Assembly: GCA_022775985.1 (NCBI GenBank)
Contig: JALFIM010000068.1
Location: 1-35,753 of the forward strand
DNA length: 35,753 nt
Direction of reading: 5' to 3'
DNA from: Prevotella sp.
GTDB taxonomy: Bacteria > Bacteroidota > Bacteroidia > Bacteroidales > Bacteroidaceae
Position 1 is the stretch's first letter, and each line of letters begins with the position of its first letter. The notes under the pieces were generated by a model, which was not told where the DNA came from, ran no database searches, and saw only the letters and a list, made by a program, of their open reading frames with translations. Positions 9,059 to 17,652 of this stretch are shown one piece after another. The position numbers and the translations under genes are program-made.

Positions 9059-9622
9059 CTACTTGAACCCCGCGAGTTTGTGGGTCTGCAGTGAGAGCCG
9101 CCACTTGGGGTGCTCCTTGATGTATGCCACGCACGCGGCGGTGATGTCGGCATTGCGCTGAGGGTCGCCCACGTCGCATGGCTGAAGGTAGTAGTATGAG
9201 GCGGTGATGCCGTGGTCGGAGACGTGCTGCGGGTCGCCGTCGAATATGCACTTCAGCTCGTCGCAGTGGCTGATGCGCACGCCCGATTTGGGCGAGCAGG
9301 TCAGCCAGTCGGTGCCATGGGGCGGAGGGTTGGTGCCGTTGCTCTCCATGGCCACGGTGAAACCGGCCTCGTGGAGCATGTCTATGAGTGCCTCATCGGC
9401 CTGCAGCGTGGGCTCTCCGCCCGTGAGCACGGCCAGACGGGCAGGGTAGGAGGCGGCCTGGCTGACTATTTGGCGGTCGGTCATCTCGGTGTATGAGCTG
9501 AAGTCGGTGTCGCAGAACGGGCAGCGCAGGTTGCACCCGGCAAACCTTATGAACACTGCCGGCATGCCGCTGTTGTGTCCCTCGCCCTGAAGCGAGTAGA
9601 ATATGTCGTTGATGCGTTTCAT
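9059..9622 (-). CDS. queE: 7-carboxy-7-deazaguanine synthase
   Basis: This radical SAM enzyme converts 6-carboxytetrahydropterin to 7-carboxy-7-deazaguanine in queuosine/preQ0 biosynthesis. The protein is 187 residues, starting MKRINDIFYSLQGEGHNSG. The iron-sulfur motif is CNLRCPFC (Cx3Cx2C), followed by DTDFSS. TGGEPTLQ is the GGE motif, and MESNGTN and SPKSG are also family signatures. The ATG at 9622 overlaps the queD stop by 4 nt (ATGA at 9622-9619), which indicates translational coupling and rules out the longer upstream frame. Partners queC and queF are not in this window. Confidence 0.95.
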   Translation of the reverse strand: MKRINDIFYSLQGEGHNSGMPAVFIRFAGCNLRCPFCDTDFSSYTEMTDRQIVSQAASYPARLAVLTGGEPTLQADEALIDMLHEAGFTVAMESNGTNPPPHGTDWLTCSPKSGVRISHCDELKCIFDGDPQHVSDHGITASYYYLQPCDVGDPQRNADITAACVAYIKEHPKWRLSLQTHKLAGFK

Positions 9623-9954
9623 GCGTCGCGCTCGTAGGTTGCGGTATTGCCCTCGCTCTCCTTGACAATGGTCTTGTAGCAGTGGGGCACCTGGTTGGTT
9701 ATCCAGAACGCTATGTTCTCGGCCGTGGGGTTGAAGGGCAGCACCTCGTTGAGGTTCTGGTGGTCGAGCCGCGACATGATGGTCTGTTTCACAGTGGTGA
9801 AATCTGCCACCATGCCCTCGCTGTTGAGCTCCTTCGACTTGCAGCACACGGTGATTGTCCAGTTGTGGCCGTGCATTCTGGTACACTTGCTCTCGTAGGG
9901 CAGCGTGAGCCTGTGGCACGCCGATATCTCAAATGTTTTCTCTATGTAGTACAT
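9619..9954 (-). CDS. queD: 6-carboxy-5,6,7,8-tetrahydropterin synthase
   Basis: This zinc enzyme turns dihydroneopterin triphosphate into 6-carboxytetrahydropterin, the QueE substrate. It is short, at 111 residues, within the QueD size range. Zinc ligands are His14 (SACHRL) and the pair in MHGHNW. The catalytic Cys lies in YESKCTRMHGH and the Asp-His pair in RLDHQNLNE. Also seen are PTAENIAFW, with the conserved Glu, and a C-terminal Glu (TYERDA). The reading frame ends inside the queE start codon. The gap to the unknown upstream gene is 60 nt and I found neither a promoter match nor a recognisable preQ1 riboswitch in it, so co-transcription with upstream genes is plausible. Confidence 0.93.
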   Translation of the reverse strand: MYYIEKTFEISACHRLTLPYESKCTRMHGHNWTITVCCKSKELNSEGMVADFTTVKQTIMSRLDHQNLNEVLPFNPTAENIAFWITNQVPHCYKTIVKESEGNTATYERDA

Positions 9955-10014
9955 ATCTGTTGTTTGTCGTTTGCTTGATAGGTGGGGTGTGGCGGCGTAT
10001 GCGCCTGACAGGGC

Positions 10015-11838
10015 TCAAGGCTCCTGCTGCGGCGCGTCGTGTGCATCGGTGCGTGGCGCGTCGGCATGGTGTGGTGCGGCATTCTTGCCACGCACGTATG
10101 TCAGCTCGTTGCGTGCGAGCTCAGGCTCCTCACCGTCGGTTATCATCTGCGTGAGCAGTTGCTCGGCCTTGTCGGCAGACCCCTCGTCGGCGAGAAGGTG
10201 CGCCTTGCGCCGCTTGAGGAAGGCGAGCATGCGTCTCTGGTTGTCGGCCTCGCCGTCGTTGTCGTCGTCATCATCGTCGTCGTTGCTGGCCATAAGGCCG
10301 CTGACGTATGTCATGCTCTGGTCTATGTACGACATGGCACGCGGGTCATCGCCAGCTATCAGGGCGTTGATGTGCATCTTCCAGTGTATGATGTTGTTGT
10401 CGTTGCTCACGAGGTCGAGGTAGTGTATGGCGCGGTCGTAGCGCCCGAGCATGTAGAGGCTGGTGCCCGTCATGAAGAATATGTCGCACGTGAGCTTCTC
10501 TGGCAGACGCTTGCCGCTGCGGATGTCGTGCATGAGACGTGCCGCCACGTTGAGCAGTGGGGCGAGGGCCTCGGCATAGCACTTCTGCGTGAACAGCCGC
10601 TTGGCATTGTACACGGAGTAGGCGGTGTCGTCGTCAAGGCAGTCGTACATGATGGCGGCGAGGGCATCGTCGGGGTCGTCGTGCCCGTTGCGGCGTGCGT
10701 CCTCGGCCTCCTTGCGCAGATAGCGGAACTTGGCGAGGGCCGTGGTGGGGTCGGTATGGTCGTAGGCTATGAGCGAGCTCACCGTGAGCGGACGCGTGGC
10801 GGCGTTGCCGTATGGCGTGTTTATGCCGGCCGTGAGGGGCACTATGGTGACGGTCATGCGTATGAACGTGGTGTCGCCGTCGCTGCGCTCGCGGTTGAGG
10901 TTTATGGTCATGCAGCGCTCATGGTCGGGAAATGCCTTCTGCCTGTAACACAGGGCTATGGTGGCACAGGCACAGGAGGACTGCGCTCCGTTGCCCGTGG
11001 TAGTGGTGAATGGCGTGGTTATGTCGTATGAGCGTATGTCGTCGGCACCCACGGCGGTGGCCTTGCCGTCGGTGGTGAGCACCGTCATGGATATGGGCAG
11101 GAAACTGTCGATGCCCGTCATCAGCGATACGAGCGTGCCGAGCTGCGGACGCTCGGTGGGGCAATAGCGCGGTAGGGCGGGGCCTTGCTGCCGCTCCATC
11201 TCCAGCTCGCCCACGAGCCGCATGGCGAAACCGTATTCGGCAGTGAGCATGTCCTCGTCTATGTTCTCGCGGGTGTGGCGTGATATGCGCTGGCCTATGT
11301 GCTGCACGAATGCCTGTCGCCACCCGAATATGTCGTTGATGTACTGCCTCAGTGCATCGGCATTGAAGCCGCTGGTGACGTACAGTGCCGACATGGCATG
11401 CACGTCTACGTTGGGCTCGTCGTCGGGCAGACTGTATGTGATGGTGGTCTTGTCGGCATTGATGTTTATTGTGTTGATGAGCATGCGCACCTCGTTGAGG
11501 TTCTCCACGGAGGTCTGGTAGAAGAAGAGGAAGCGCAGCTGCGCGAACTGCGGTTTGTCCTTCGACAGCATGATGACGAAGTTGCCGCTCTGGTACTCGA
11601 ATATTATCTCATCGGCGTCGTCGGTGTTCTTGTGCCAGTCGCCCCTTGAGTTGATACCCGCTATGGCATCGGATATTATCTGCTTCACGGTATCGGCATC
11701 ATAGTGCATGGTCTTGGCGTGGGTGGCGGTGTAAAGTTTGCTCCACAGCTTCGCGCTGTACTTGCGCCACAGTCTTATGAGGCCGGCTATTGCTGCGACT
11801 ATGAGGCAGTAGATGAGGAAATATGCAAATTCTTTCAT
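10015..11838 (-). CDS. Membrane-anchored protein with TPR-like C-terminus, function unknown
   Basis: I do not recognise this 607-residue protein by name. Residues 4-22 form one hydrophobic helix (FAYFLIYCLIVAAIAGLIRL) followed by basic residues, suggesting an N-terminal anchor. Residues about 48-180 alternate strands and helices in a way that recalls YbjN-like or secretion-chaperone folds; that is only a guess. The region around 430-500 (KCYAEALAPLLNVAARLM, FFMTGTSLYMLGRYDRAIHYL) has the spacing of TPR helices. An acidic run (NDDDDDDDND) near 515-524 is encoded by a trinucleotide tract, and the tail is Pro/His/Asp-rich. It begins 43 nt after dnaG and precedes queD by 60 nt, so it may share their transcript. 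Confidence 0.8.
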   Translation of the reverse strand: MKEFAYFLIYCLIVAAIAGLIRLWRKYSAKLWSKLYTATHAKTMHYDADTVKQIISDAIAGINSRGDWHKNTDDADEIIFEYQSGNFVIMLSKDKPQFAQLRFLFFYQTSVENLNEVRMLINTININADKTTITYSLPDDEPNVDVHAMSALYVTSGFNADALRQYINDIFGWRQAFVQHIGQRISRHTRENIDEDMLTAEYGFAMRLVGELEMERQQGPALPRYCPTERPQLGTLVSLMTGIDSFLPISMTVLTTDGKATAVGADDIRSYDITTPFTTTTGNGAQSSCACATIALCYRQKAFPDHERCMTINLNRERSDGDTTFIRMTVTIVPLTAGINTPYGNAATRPLTVSSLIAYDHTDPTTALAKFRYLRKEAEDARRNGHDDPDDALAAIMYDCLDDDTAYSVYNAKRLFTQKCYAEALAPLLNVAARLMHDIRSGKRLPEKLTCDIFFMTGTSLYMLGRYDRAIHYLDLVSNDNNIIHWKMHINALIAGDDPRAMSYIDQSMTYVSGLMASNDDDDDDDNDGEADNQRRMLAFLKRRKAHLLADEGSADKAEQLLTQMITDGEEPELARNELTYVRGKNAAPHHADAPRTDAHDAPQQEP

Positions 11839-11881
11839 GTTCTTGGAGTCGTGTTTGTGGGTGGATGTGGTGTGGTGGGTG

Positions 11882-13849
11882 TCATACTATGATGTTGTTG
11901 CCGAGTTTCTTGGCGAGTTGGTTGCGCAGCATCTGCGTGTCCTTGTACTCCGCCATGAGCCTCATTATCTCGTCGGTGGGCGTGCCGGGCGTGGCTATCT
12001 GGCGTTGCAGGTCCTTGAGTTTGTGCTCGGTCATGTCCATGCGGAAGTCGTTGAGCAGGTGGTCGAGCTGCAGCCGGAGCCGCTCTATGCGTGTCTCCTC
12101 CTGCTGTTGCCGCTCTATGTCGCTGAGGTTCTCATCATCGGCGGTGGGCGCAGACAGCCTGTAACGCTCCTCGCTGAGCGTAGTGGCCAGGCGGCTCACC
12201 TCTATATCGTCGTGATGTATGAAGTATTGCTCGGAGTCGAATCCCTCTTCTGTGGAGTGCTCCACGGCTTCTTGCAGTATGCGTGTGAATATATCGTTGC
12301 TGAACGTGAGGCTGTCGGTACTGAGGTTGTAGTCGAGAAACTGCGCGAGGGTGAGGTCTATGAGGTTGCCGTCCTCGTCCTCCACATTGCGGTAGAGTAT
12401 GTCCGAGCCGTGCTTTATGACCATCTTTATTATCATCTGCTCCACTTTTGACGCCTGTTCGAGTGGCGTGGCCGTGGTGGCGATGCGCTGTTGCTGCGCT
12501 ATGTGCTGTGGTTGCTGCCCCTGTGCTGTGGCAGAACTCCGTCCGTCGCGGATAAACTTGTTCATCGTGTTGATGAGCGTGGCCTCGTTCATGCCCATCC
12601 TCATGGCGCAGTCGTGGAGGTATGTGTCGCGCAGTATCTGGTCGTTGACGAGCGATATGCTCTTGATGATGGAGTTGATGGCCTCCGAACGCTTCAGCGG
12701 GTCGCGCTCGTTCTTCAGCATAAGGTCGGTCTTGAACTCCATGAAGTCGGTCTGGTGCTCCTCTATATACTTGCGGAAGTCGGCGGCGGTGTGCTTGCGT
12801 GCGAAGCTGTCGGGGTCGTCGCCGTCGGGCAGAAGCAGCACTTTCAGGTTCATGCCCTCGGCAAGCAGCATGTCGGTACCGCGCATGGCGGCGTGTATGC
12901 CGGCAGCGTCGCCGTCGTAGAGCAGGGTGATGTTGGAAGTGAAACGGTGCAGGGTGTGTATCTGGTGTACAGACAGGGCGGTGCCCGAGTTGGCCACCAC
13001 GTTCTCTATACCGCACTGGTGCATGGATATGACATCGGTATATCCCTCCACCATATACACGCGGTCCTCACGGGCTATTGCCTTCTTGGCCTGGTATATG
13101 CCGTATAGCTCACGGTCTTTGTGGTAGATGTCGCTGTCGGGAGAGTTGACATATTTCTGGTTTACGCCCTTGGTGCGCGAGTCGAGCAGTCGTCCTCCGA
13201 ACCCCACTATCTTGCCGCTGATGCCCGTCCACGGAAACATCACGCGGCCGGCGTAGCGGTCTATGAGCTCGCCACGGTCGTTGCGGTAGCATATACCGGT
13301 GCGCAGGAGAAACTCCTCGTTGTACCCTGCGGCGCGTGCTGCGGCCGCGAGGGCGTGCCTGTCAGCGATGTCGTAGCCCAGGCGGAACTTCTTTATGATG
13401 TCGTCACGGAATCCGCGTGAGCGGAAGTATTGCAGACCGAGGGCCACACCGTCGGGGTTGTCGTGCAGGATGTTGTTGAAATAAGATGTCGCCCACTCAT
13501 TGACGATGAACATACTCTCGCGTTCGTTCTGCTCACGCCGCTCATTGTCGGTAAGCTCTCTTTCCCTTATCTCTATGTGGTATTTGTTGGCAAGCCAGCG
13601 CAGGGCCTCGGGATAGGTGAGCTGCTCGTGCTCCATGATGAAGCTCACGGGCGTGCCTCCCTTGCCACAACCGAAGCAATGGCACGTGCCGCGTGCCGGC
13701 GACACGATGAACGACGGTGTTTTCTCGTTGTGGAAAGGGCACAGACCCTTGTAGTTGGCACCGCTCTTGTGCAGTGTCACAAACTCAGACACGACCTCCA
13801 CTATGTTGGCTGCGTCCTTAATCTTGTCTTGTGTCGCTTTGTCTATCAT
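11882..13849 (-). CDS. dnaG: DNA primase
   Basis: This enzyme synthesises RNA primers at the replication fork and binds the DnaB helicase. The protein is 655 residues from ATG 13849 (MIDKATQDKIKDAANIVEVV); the 34 codons upstream in the same frame do not resemble DnaG. The N-terminal CHC2 zinc site is Cys37-x2-His40 and Cys58-x2-Cys61 (CPFHNEKTPSF and CHCFGCGKGG). The catalytic TOPRIM fold shows VEGYTDVISMHQ, LLYDGDAAGIHAAMRG and PDGDDPDSF. The C-terminal 200 residues, Gln- and Glu-rich and helical, correspond to the helicase-binding region. It is not in the classical rpsU-dnaG-rpoD arrangement here; downstream are an unknown protein and queuosine genes. A candidate promoter element lies at 14007-14014. 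Confidence 0.97.
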   Translation of the reverse strand: MIDKATQDKIKDAANIVEVVSEFVTLHKSGANYKGLCPFHNEKTPSFIVSPARGTCHCFGCGKGGTPVSFIMEHEQLTYPEALRWLANKYHIEIRERELTDNERREQNERESMFIVNEWATSYFNNILHDNPDGVALGLQYFRSRGFRDDIIKKFRLGYDIADRHALAAAARAAGYNEEFLLRTGICYRNDRGELIDRYAGRVMFPWTGISGKIVGFGGRLLDSRTKGVNQKYVNSPDSDIYHKDRELYGIYQAKKAIAREDRVYMVEGYTDVISMHQCGIENVVANSGTALSVHQIHTLHRFTSNITLLYDGDAAGIHAAMRGTDMLLAEGMNLKVLLLPDGDDPDSFARKHTAADFRKYIEEHQTDFMEFKTDLMLKNERDPLKRSEAINSIIKSISLVNDQILRDTYLHDCAMRMGMNEATLINTMNKFIRDGRSSATAQGQQPQHIAQQQRIATTATPLEQASKVEQMIIKMVIKHGSDILYRNVEDEDGNLIDLTLAQFLDYNLSTDSLTFSNDIFTRILQEAVEHSTEEGFDSEQYFIHHDDIEVSRLATTLSEERYRLSAPTADDENLSDIERQQQEETRIERLRLQLDHLLNDFRMDMTEHKLKDLQRQIATPGTPTDEIMRLMAEYKDTQMLRNQLAKKLGNNIIV

Positions 13850-14006
13850 CTGTTGCCGTTGCTGTGTCGCCGCATGCCGGACTGCCGTGTGACCCGCATC
13901 CGCAGATGTGCGTGGCGTGTGCCTGTGACGAGAGAGCCATGTCTGTGGCATGACGGAGTAGGCGCATGCTGGGCTGACGGGTGTCCGTGCGGCTTGCTTT
14001 ACAGAG

Positions 14007-14014
14007 CAAAGTTA
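14007..14014 (-). promoter_or_regulatory. Candidate -7 element for dnaG
   Basis: On the minus strand this reads TAACTTTG, an exact Bacteroidota -7 match, followed in the leader by about 150 nt before dnaG. The expected -33 TTTG is not evident. It diverges from the promoter at 14153-14184. Apart from these two promoters I see nothing in the 13850-14207 gap. Confidence 0.45.
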
Positions 14015-14152
14015 CGTATTTTTTTTGAAATGCCATGCTCATGTATGCCATATCTTTCGGCTTGTCGCGAAAAATGCCGATGCAGACGTGCGGCAAACAT
14101 ACAAGGGTGGAGTGTGGCGCGGTCTGCGGCAGACAAAAAGAGAACGCTATAA

Positions 14153-14184
14153 TTTGCCCATGAAGAGAATTATTGCTAACTTTG
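14153..14184 (+). promoter_or_regulatory. Promoter of PH-domain protein / dacB
   Basis: TTTG (14153-14156), a 20-nt spacer and TAACTTTG (14177-14184) match the Bacteroidota consensus. Initiation is expected near 14190, about 18 nt before the ATG at 14208. The upstream ATG at 14160 would lie within the promoter, so this site decides the gene start. Confidence 0.8.
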
Positions 14185-14207
14185 CTGCTGAATACAGTCA
14201 ACAGAAT

Positions 14208-14609
14208 ATGAACAGAATATTCCATCGCCGTACCACTCGTACAGGTACGGTGGGTGTGGTATTGCTTGCTGCCGTGGCCATGATGTGCTTCTGGCAGCAT
14301 ACAGGCGTGCTCGCCATTGTGGGCGCATGTGCCGCACTCACCGCTCTTGTAGGCATAGAGCGTATGATACACACCACTTACACGCTGTGCGCCGACGGCA
14401 CGCTCGTCATAGACAAGGGGCGGCTGTCGCGTCCGACGGTCATCGGATATGCCGACATCGTGGGCGTGAGCGTGGGGCGTGGCGGCCTGTCGCGGCACGG
14501 GCATGTGGCCATAGAGCTTGCGCACGGGGGCGATGTGATGGTGTATCCGGCCGACGCGGAGAAGTTTGCCCGTGCGCTGAGGGGCGCGGTGGATGAATAT
14601 ATGAAATGA
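14208..14609 (+). CDS. Small membrane protein with PH-like domain
   Basis: From ATG 14208 the protein has 133 residues, beginning MNRIFHRRTTRTG. Two hydrophobic segments follow (VGVVLLAAVAMMCFW and VLAIVGACAALTALVG). A soluble strand-rich C-terminal part comes next (HTTYTLCADGTLVIDKGRLS to VYPADAEKFARALRG), the pattern of the bacterial PH-domain membrane family common in Bacteroidales. Its role is unknown. In-frame ATGs upstream (14025, 14160) are excluded by the promoter at 14153-14184. The stop codon overlaps the start of the next gene (ATGA at 14606-14609), so it is translationally coupled to the PBP4-type enzyme, which hints at an envelope-related function. That last point is inference. 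Confidence 0.8.
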   Translation: MNRIFHRRTTRTGTVGVVLLAAVAMMCFWQHTGVLAIVGACAALTALVGIERMIHTTYTLCADGTLVIDKGRLSRPTVIGYADIVGVSVGRGGLSRHGHVAIELAHGGDVMVYPADAEKFARALRGAVDEYMK

Positions 14610-15880
14610 ATACACAGCTTAAAGTGAAGATGAGAAAGATATTTTGGATTCTTGTCATGCAACTGGTGGCGCTGCTGCCTTGTATGGCACAGGACGTGGC
14701 TGACACCGATGAGGCATCGGTGGAGGCCGACAGCGCGGCCATAGACACGGCACGCAGCGGCATGTCTATGCTGCCATGGCCGCAGTCGTTGCGCCACAAC
14801 CTCGACCGACTCGCGGCGAGCAGCATGTTCGCTACATCTCAGTTGGCCATGATGGTGTACGACCTCAGTGCCGACAGCGTGCTCTACGCGCTCAACGAGC
14901 GGCAACTCATGCGCCCGGCATCTACCATGAAGCTCATCACGGCCATCACGGCCATAGACAAGCTCGGCGGCAGCTACCAGTTCAATACCGACCTGTGCTA
15001 CACCGGAAAGGTGGAGCAGAACACGCTCAACGGCAATATATACTGCGTGGGAGGGTTCGACCCGCGTTTCAACTCCGATGACATGCGTGCCTTCGTGGAG
15101 GCCATACGCAAGATGGGCGTTGACACCATACGCGGCAACATATATGCCGACAAGAGCATGAAGGACGACAATCTCTATGGTGAGGGGTGGTGCTGGGATG
15201 ACGACAACCCCGTGCTGTCGCCGCTGCTCGTGAGCCGCAAGGATGCGTTCGTGGGACGCTTCGTCGATATGTTGCGCGAGGCCGGCATAGTGGTGGATGC
15301 GTCTTTGGGTGAGGCGCGTAAGCCTTCGGATGCCTTCTGCATCTGTCACAGGTTCCATACCATGGACCAAGTGCTGCTGCGTATGCTCAAGGACAGCGAC
15401 AACCTGTATGCCGAGGCCATGTTCTATCAGCTGGCGGCAAGTTCGGGAAACCGCCCTGCCACGGCCAAGGACGCACGCTCTGTGGTGCGGCATCTCGTCA
15501 CCAAGCTCGGATTGCGGGCCGATGGATATGCCTTTGCCGACGGCTCTGGGCTGTCGCTCTACAATTATGTGTCGGCAGAACTTGAGATGGCTATGCTTAA
15601 ATACGCCTACCGCAACAACAATATCATGCTGCACCTGCGCCCCTCACTGCCCATTGCCGCCACTGACGGCACGCTGCGCCACCGTATGAGCGGCCCTTTC
15701 ACCAACGGCAATGTGGTGGCGAAGACGGGTACTCTCACGGGCATCAGCTCGCTGGCTGGATATTGCAAGTCGGCAAACGGGCACGACCTCGCGTTCGTGA
15801 TACTCAATCAGGGGCTGCGCCACACCCGCAACGGACGTGCCTTTCAGGACAAGGTTTGTCAGGAACTGTGCCGTCCGTGA
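14606..15880 (+). CDS. dacB: D-alanyl-D-alanine carboxypeptidase/endopeptidase, PBP4 type
   Basis: This is a periplasmic peptidase of the S13 family that trims or cleaves peptidoglycan peptides. The protein has 424 residues with a signal peptide (KIFWILVMQLVALLPCMAQ, cleavage near residue 28). All three penicillin-binding motifs are intact: SxxK as STMK 106-109, SxN as SDN 264-266, and KTG 373-375 (AKTGTLTG). About 155 residues separate SxxK and SxN, fewer than the roughly 240 of E. coli PBP4, so the inserted domains are reduced. The start overlaps the previous stop by 4 nt; a second ATG at 14630 (MRKIFWIL) would also give a good signal peptide. The neighbouring genes suggest an envelope cluster. 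Confidence 0.93.
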   Translation: MNTQLKVKMRKIFWILVMQLVALLPCMAQDVADTDEASVEADSAAIDTARSGMSMLPWPQSLRHNLDRLAASSMFATSQLAMMVYDLSADSVLYALNERQLMRPASTMKLITAITAIDKLGGSYQFNTDLCYTGKVEQNTLNGNIYCVGGFDPRFNSDDMRAFVEAIRKMGVDTIRGNIYADKSMKDDNLYGEGWCWDDDNPVLSPLLVSRKDAFVGRFVDMLREAGIVVDASLGEARKPSDAFCICHRFHTMDQVLLRMLKDSDNLYAEAMFYQLAASSGNRPATAKDARSVVRHLVTKLGLRADGYAFADGSGLSLYNYVSAELEMAMLKYAYRNNNIMLHLRPSLPIAATDGTLRHRMSGPFTNGNVVAKTGTLTGISSLAGYCKSANGHDLAFVILNQGLRHTRNGRAFQDKVCQELCRP

Positions 15881-15962
15881 TAGCATTGGGCGCGTACACA
15901 AGGCCCTTTGATGTACTAATCCTGTGCTTCTGTGAAGTGTAATTCAACATGTTTGTGACAAT

Positions 15963-17192
15963 ATGAATCAACCGCTGCTTGCCATATCGCCCACACAAGA
16001 CCGTGTGATGGTGCTCGACTATGTGCGCGACTACGTAGAGCGTATAGTCGGGCTCATGGGCGTGCATGGCTCCGCCGTGCATGTGGTGAGGCATGTGCTG
16101 CTCGTGGGCGTGGCCGTGTTGGCGGCCTGGCTTGCCGAGCTGTTCTGCCGCAAGGTGGTGCTTCCAGCGGTGCTCAGGCTCACCGCGCACACTCGTGCCA
16201 AGTGGGATGACATCATATTCAGCCGCACTGTGATCGTGTCGGCATGCCATATAATACCTGCCGTGGTGGTGTGGCTGCTCCTGCCGCTCGTGTTCTACCA
16301 ATACGCGTTGGTGGAGGAGCTCCTGTCGCGGGCCACAGCGGTGTACATAGTGGTGATGACGGCACGCCTCGCGTTGGCCGTCATCGATGCCCTTCACGCA
16401 CTCGACACGGGACATCGGCGCACGTCGGCACAGCAATATTTCCACTCGCTGTGCGGCGTGCTGAAGATTTTCGTGGTGTTCGTGGCCGTGATAGTGGTTA
16501 CGGCGATAGTCATCGGCCGCAGCCCGCTGAGCCTCTTGGCCGGACTCGGCGCCACGTCTGCGGTCATGATGCTTGTGTTCAAGGACACGATATCGGGCTT
16601 GGTGGCAGGCGTGCGCCTCACAAGCAACAACATGTTGCACAAGGGCGACTGGATAACCTTTGACAAGGCCGGCATCAATGGCGTAGTAGAGGAGATGTCG
16701 CTCACCACCGTGAAGGTGCGCAACTTCGACAACACCATCGTGACGGTGGCTCCCACGACACTCGTCTCAGACTCTTTTCAGAACTGGAAGGGCATGCAGC
16801 AGAGCGGCGGACGGCGCGTGAAGCGCGTGCTGTACTTCGACTTCCACAGCATAGCGGTGGCCGATGACGCGCTGAAACGGCATCTTGTGGAGCAGGGCAT
16901 GTTTACGGACAAGGAGCTTACGGGCCGCCATGTCAACATGACTCTGTTCAGACAGTATGCCGAACGCTACATCATGCACCTTGAGGAGGTGAACCCCGAG
17001 ATGACGCTTATGGTCAGACAGCTCGAGGCCACCACCACAGGACTGCCCGTGGAGTTTTACTTCTTCCTGCGCGAGAAGGCGTGGGTGACGTATGAGCATC
17101 AGCTCGCCGACATCATGGACAGCATATATGCCGTAGTGCCCGAGTTCGGGCTGCGCATATATCAGCAGTATCCTGATCAGGCAGGAGTGTGA
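15963..17192 (+). CDS. Mechanosensitive ion channel, MscS/YbdG-like
   Basis: This inner-membrane channel releases solutes on membrane tension. The protein has 409 residues. Several transmembrane helices occupy residues about 40-200. The pore-lining helix is rich in Gly/Ala (PLSLLAGLGATSAVMMLVFKD), followed by TISGLVAG, matching the MscS signature region. Then comes the beta domain (HKGDWITFDKAGINGVVEEM, LTTVKVRNFDNTIVTVAPTT) and a C-terminal alpha/beta domain. Length and the long N-terminal part resemble the YbdG (MscM) subgroup rather than short MscS. It starts 82 nt after dacB and I found no convincing promoter in that gap. A terminator-like hairpin follows at 17239-17265. Confidence 0.92.
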   Translation: MNQPLLAISPTQDRVMVLDYVRDYVERIVGLMGVHGSAVHVVRHVLLVGVAVLAAWLAELFCRKVVLPAVLRLTAHTRAKWDDIIFSRTVIVSACHIIPAVVVWLLLPLVFYQYALVEELLSRATAVYIVVMTARLALAVIDALHALDTGHRRTSAQQYFHSLCGVLKIFVVFVAVIVVTAIVIGRSPLSLLAGLGATSAVMMLVFKDTISGLVAGVRLTSNNMLHKGDWITFDKAGINGVVEEMSLTTVKVRNFDNTIVTVAPTTLVSDSFQNWKGMQQSGGRRVKRVLYFDFHSIAVADDALKRHLVEQGMFTDKELTGRHVNMTLFRQYAERYIMHLEEVNPEMTLMVRQLEATTTGLPVEFYFFLREKAWVTYEHQLADIMDSIYAVVPEFGLRIYQQYPDQAGV

Positions 17193-17238
17193 AATGGCGT
17201 GTGAGCACATGCCTGAATACACATAAGTAAGTACTTGG

Positions 17239-17265
17239 CTTTAATCTCATATTAAAGCATTTTTC
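17239..17265 (+). terminator. Terminator after the MscS-type gene
   Basis: CTTTAAT (17239-17245) and ATTAAAG (17251-17257) form a 7-bp stem with a 5-nt loop, followed by CATTTTTC. The stem is AT-rich and therefore weak, but the position 46 nt after the stop and the T-run fit rho-independent termination. Confidence 0.5.
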
Positions 17266-17376
17266 ATCTATTATATTACGAATTAGGGAGGCAACATTGG
17301 GCTGGTTAGAAGGAGATAATGGCTTAGTCGTTGCCATGAATCCGTATGTCTTTATAATACACTGATACATAATGTG

Positions 17377-17465
17377 TTGCAAAATGGGCCGAATCGCAAT
17401 GTAAAACGGCCCGTTTCAGACTGCGAAATGGGCCGTTTTAGACTGCGAAATGGCCCATTTCGCAA
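17377..17465. repeat. 22-nt phased repeat array, copy 2
   Basis: Four 22-nt units lie at 17377, 17399, 17421 and 17443, with cores at 17386 (GGGCC), 17408 (GGCCC), 17430 (GGGCC) and 17452 (GGCCC). Orientation therefore alternates. Units 2 and 3 form a 16-bp stem with a single G.T pair (17413 with 17429), and units 1 and 4 can pair outside it. Unit 4 is a near-perfect 21-nt palindrome around a central C. The array is bounded by TTGC and GCAA and is exactly 89 nt, like the copies at 6453 and 27263. It lies in the 586-nt gap between the MscS gene and etfB. Confidence 0.9.
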
Positions 17466-17652
17466 ACCGATATGTTTTGACATGAAAATTAAGGCAGAAT
17501 ATCTGCTGGATGTATATATATAATATGTGGAAACTGTCTGTCCTTGATAGGCGGATGGGCCTGTGCCTAATCGTTGTAGACCTGTACCCGATGGCATGCA
17601 GACATGGCTTTCATGGCATAATATAAATAATGATAAGCACACTTGATATTTA

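Noticed and set aside
9955..10014. preQ1 riboswitch ahead of queD
   Set aside because: Only a short GGCG-CATA-CGCC hairpin is visible on the minus strand, without the characteristic loop and A-rich tail.
17318..17330. Strong Shine-Dalgarno-like AAGGAG followed by ATG upstream of repeat copy 2
   Set aside because: The reading frame is ATG GCT TAG, only two codons, and such Shine-Dalgarno sequences are little used in Bacteroidota. No gene is supported.
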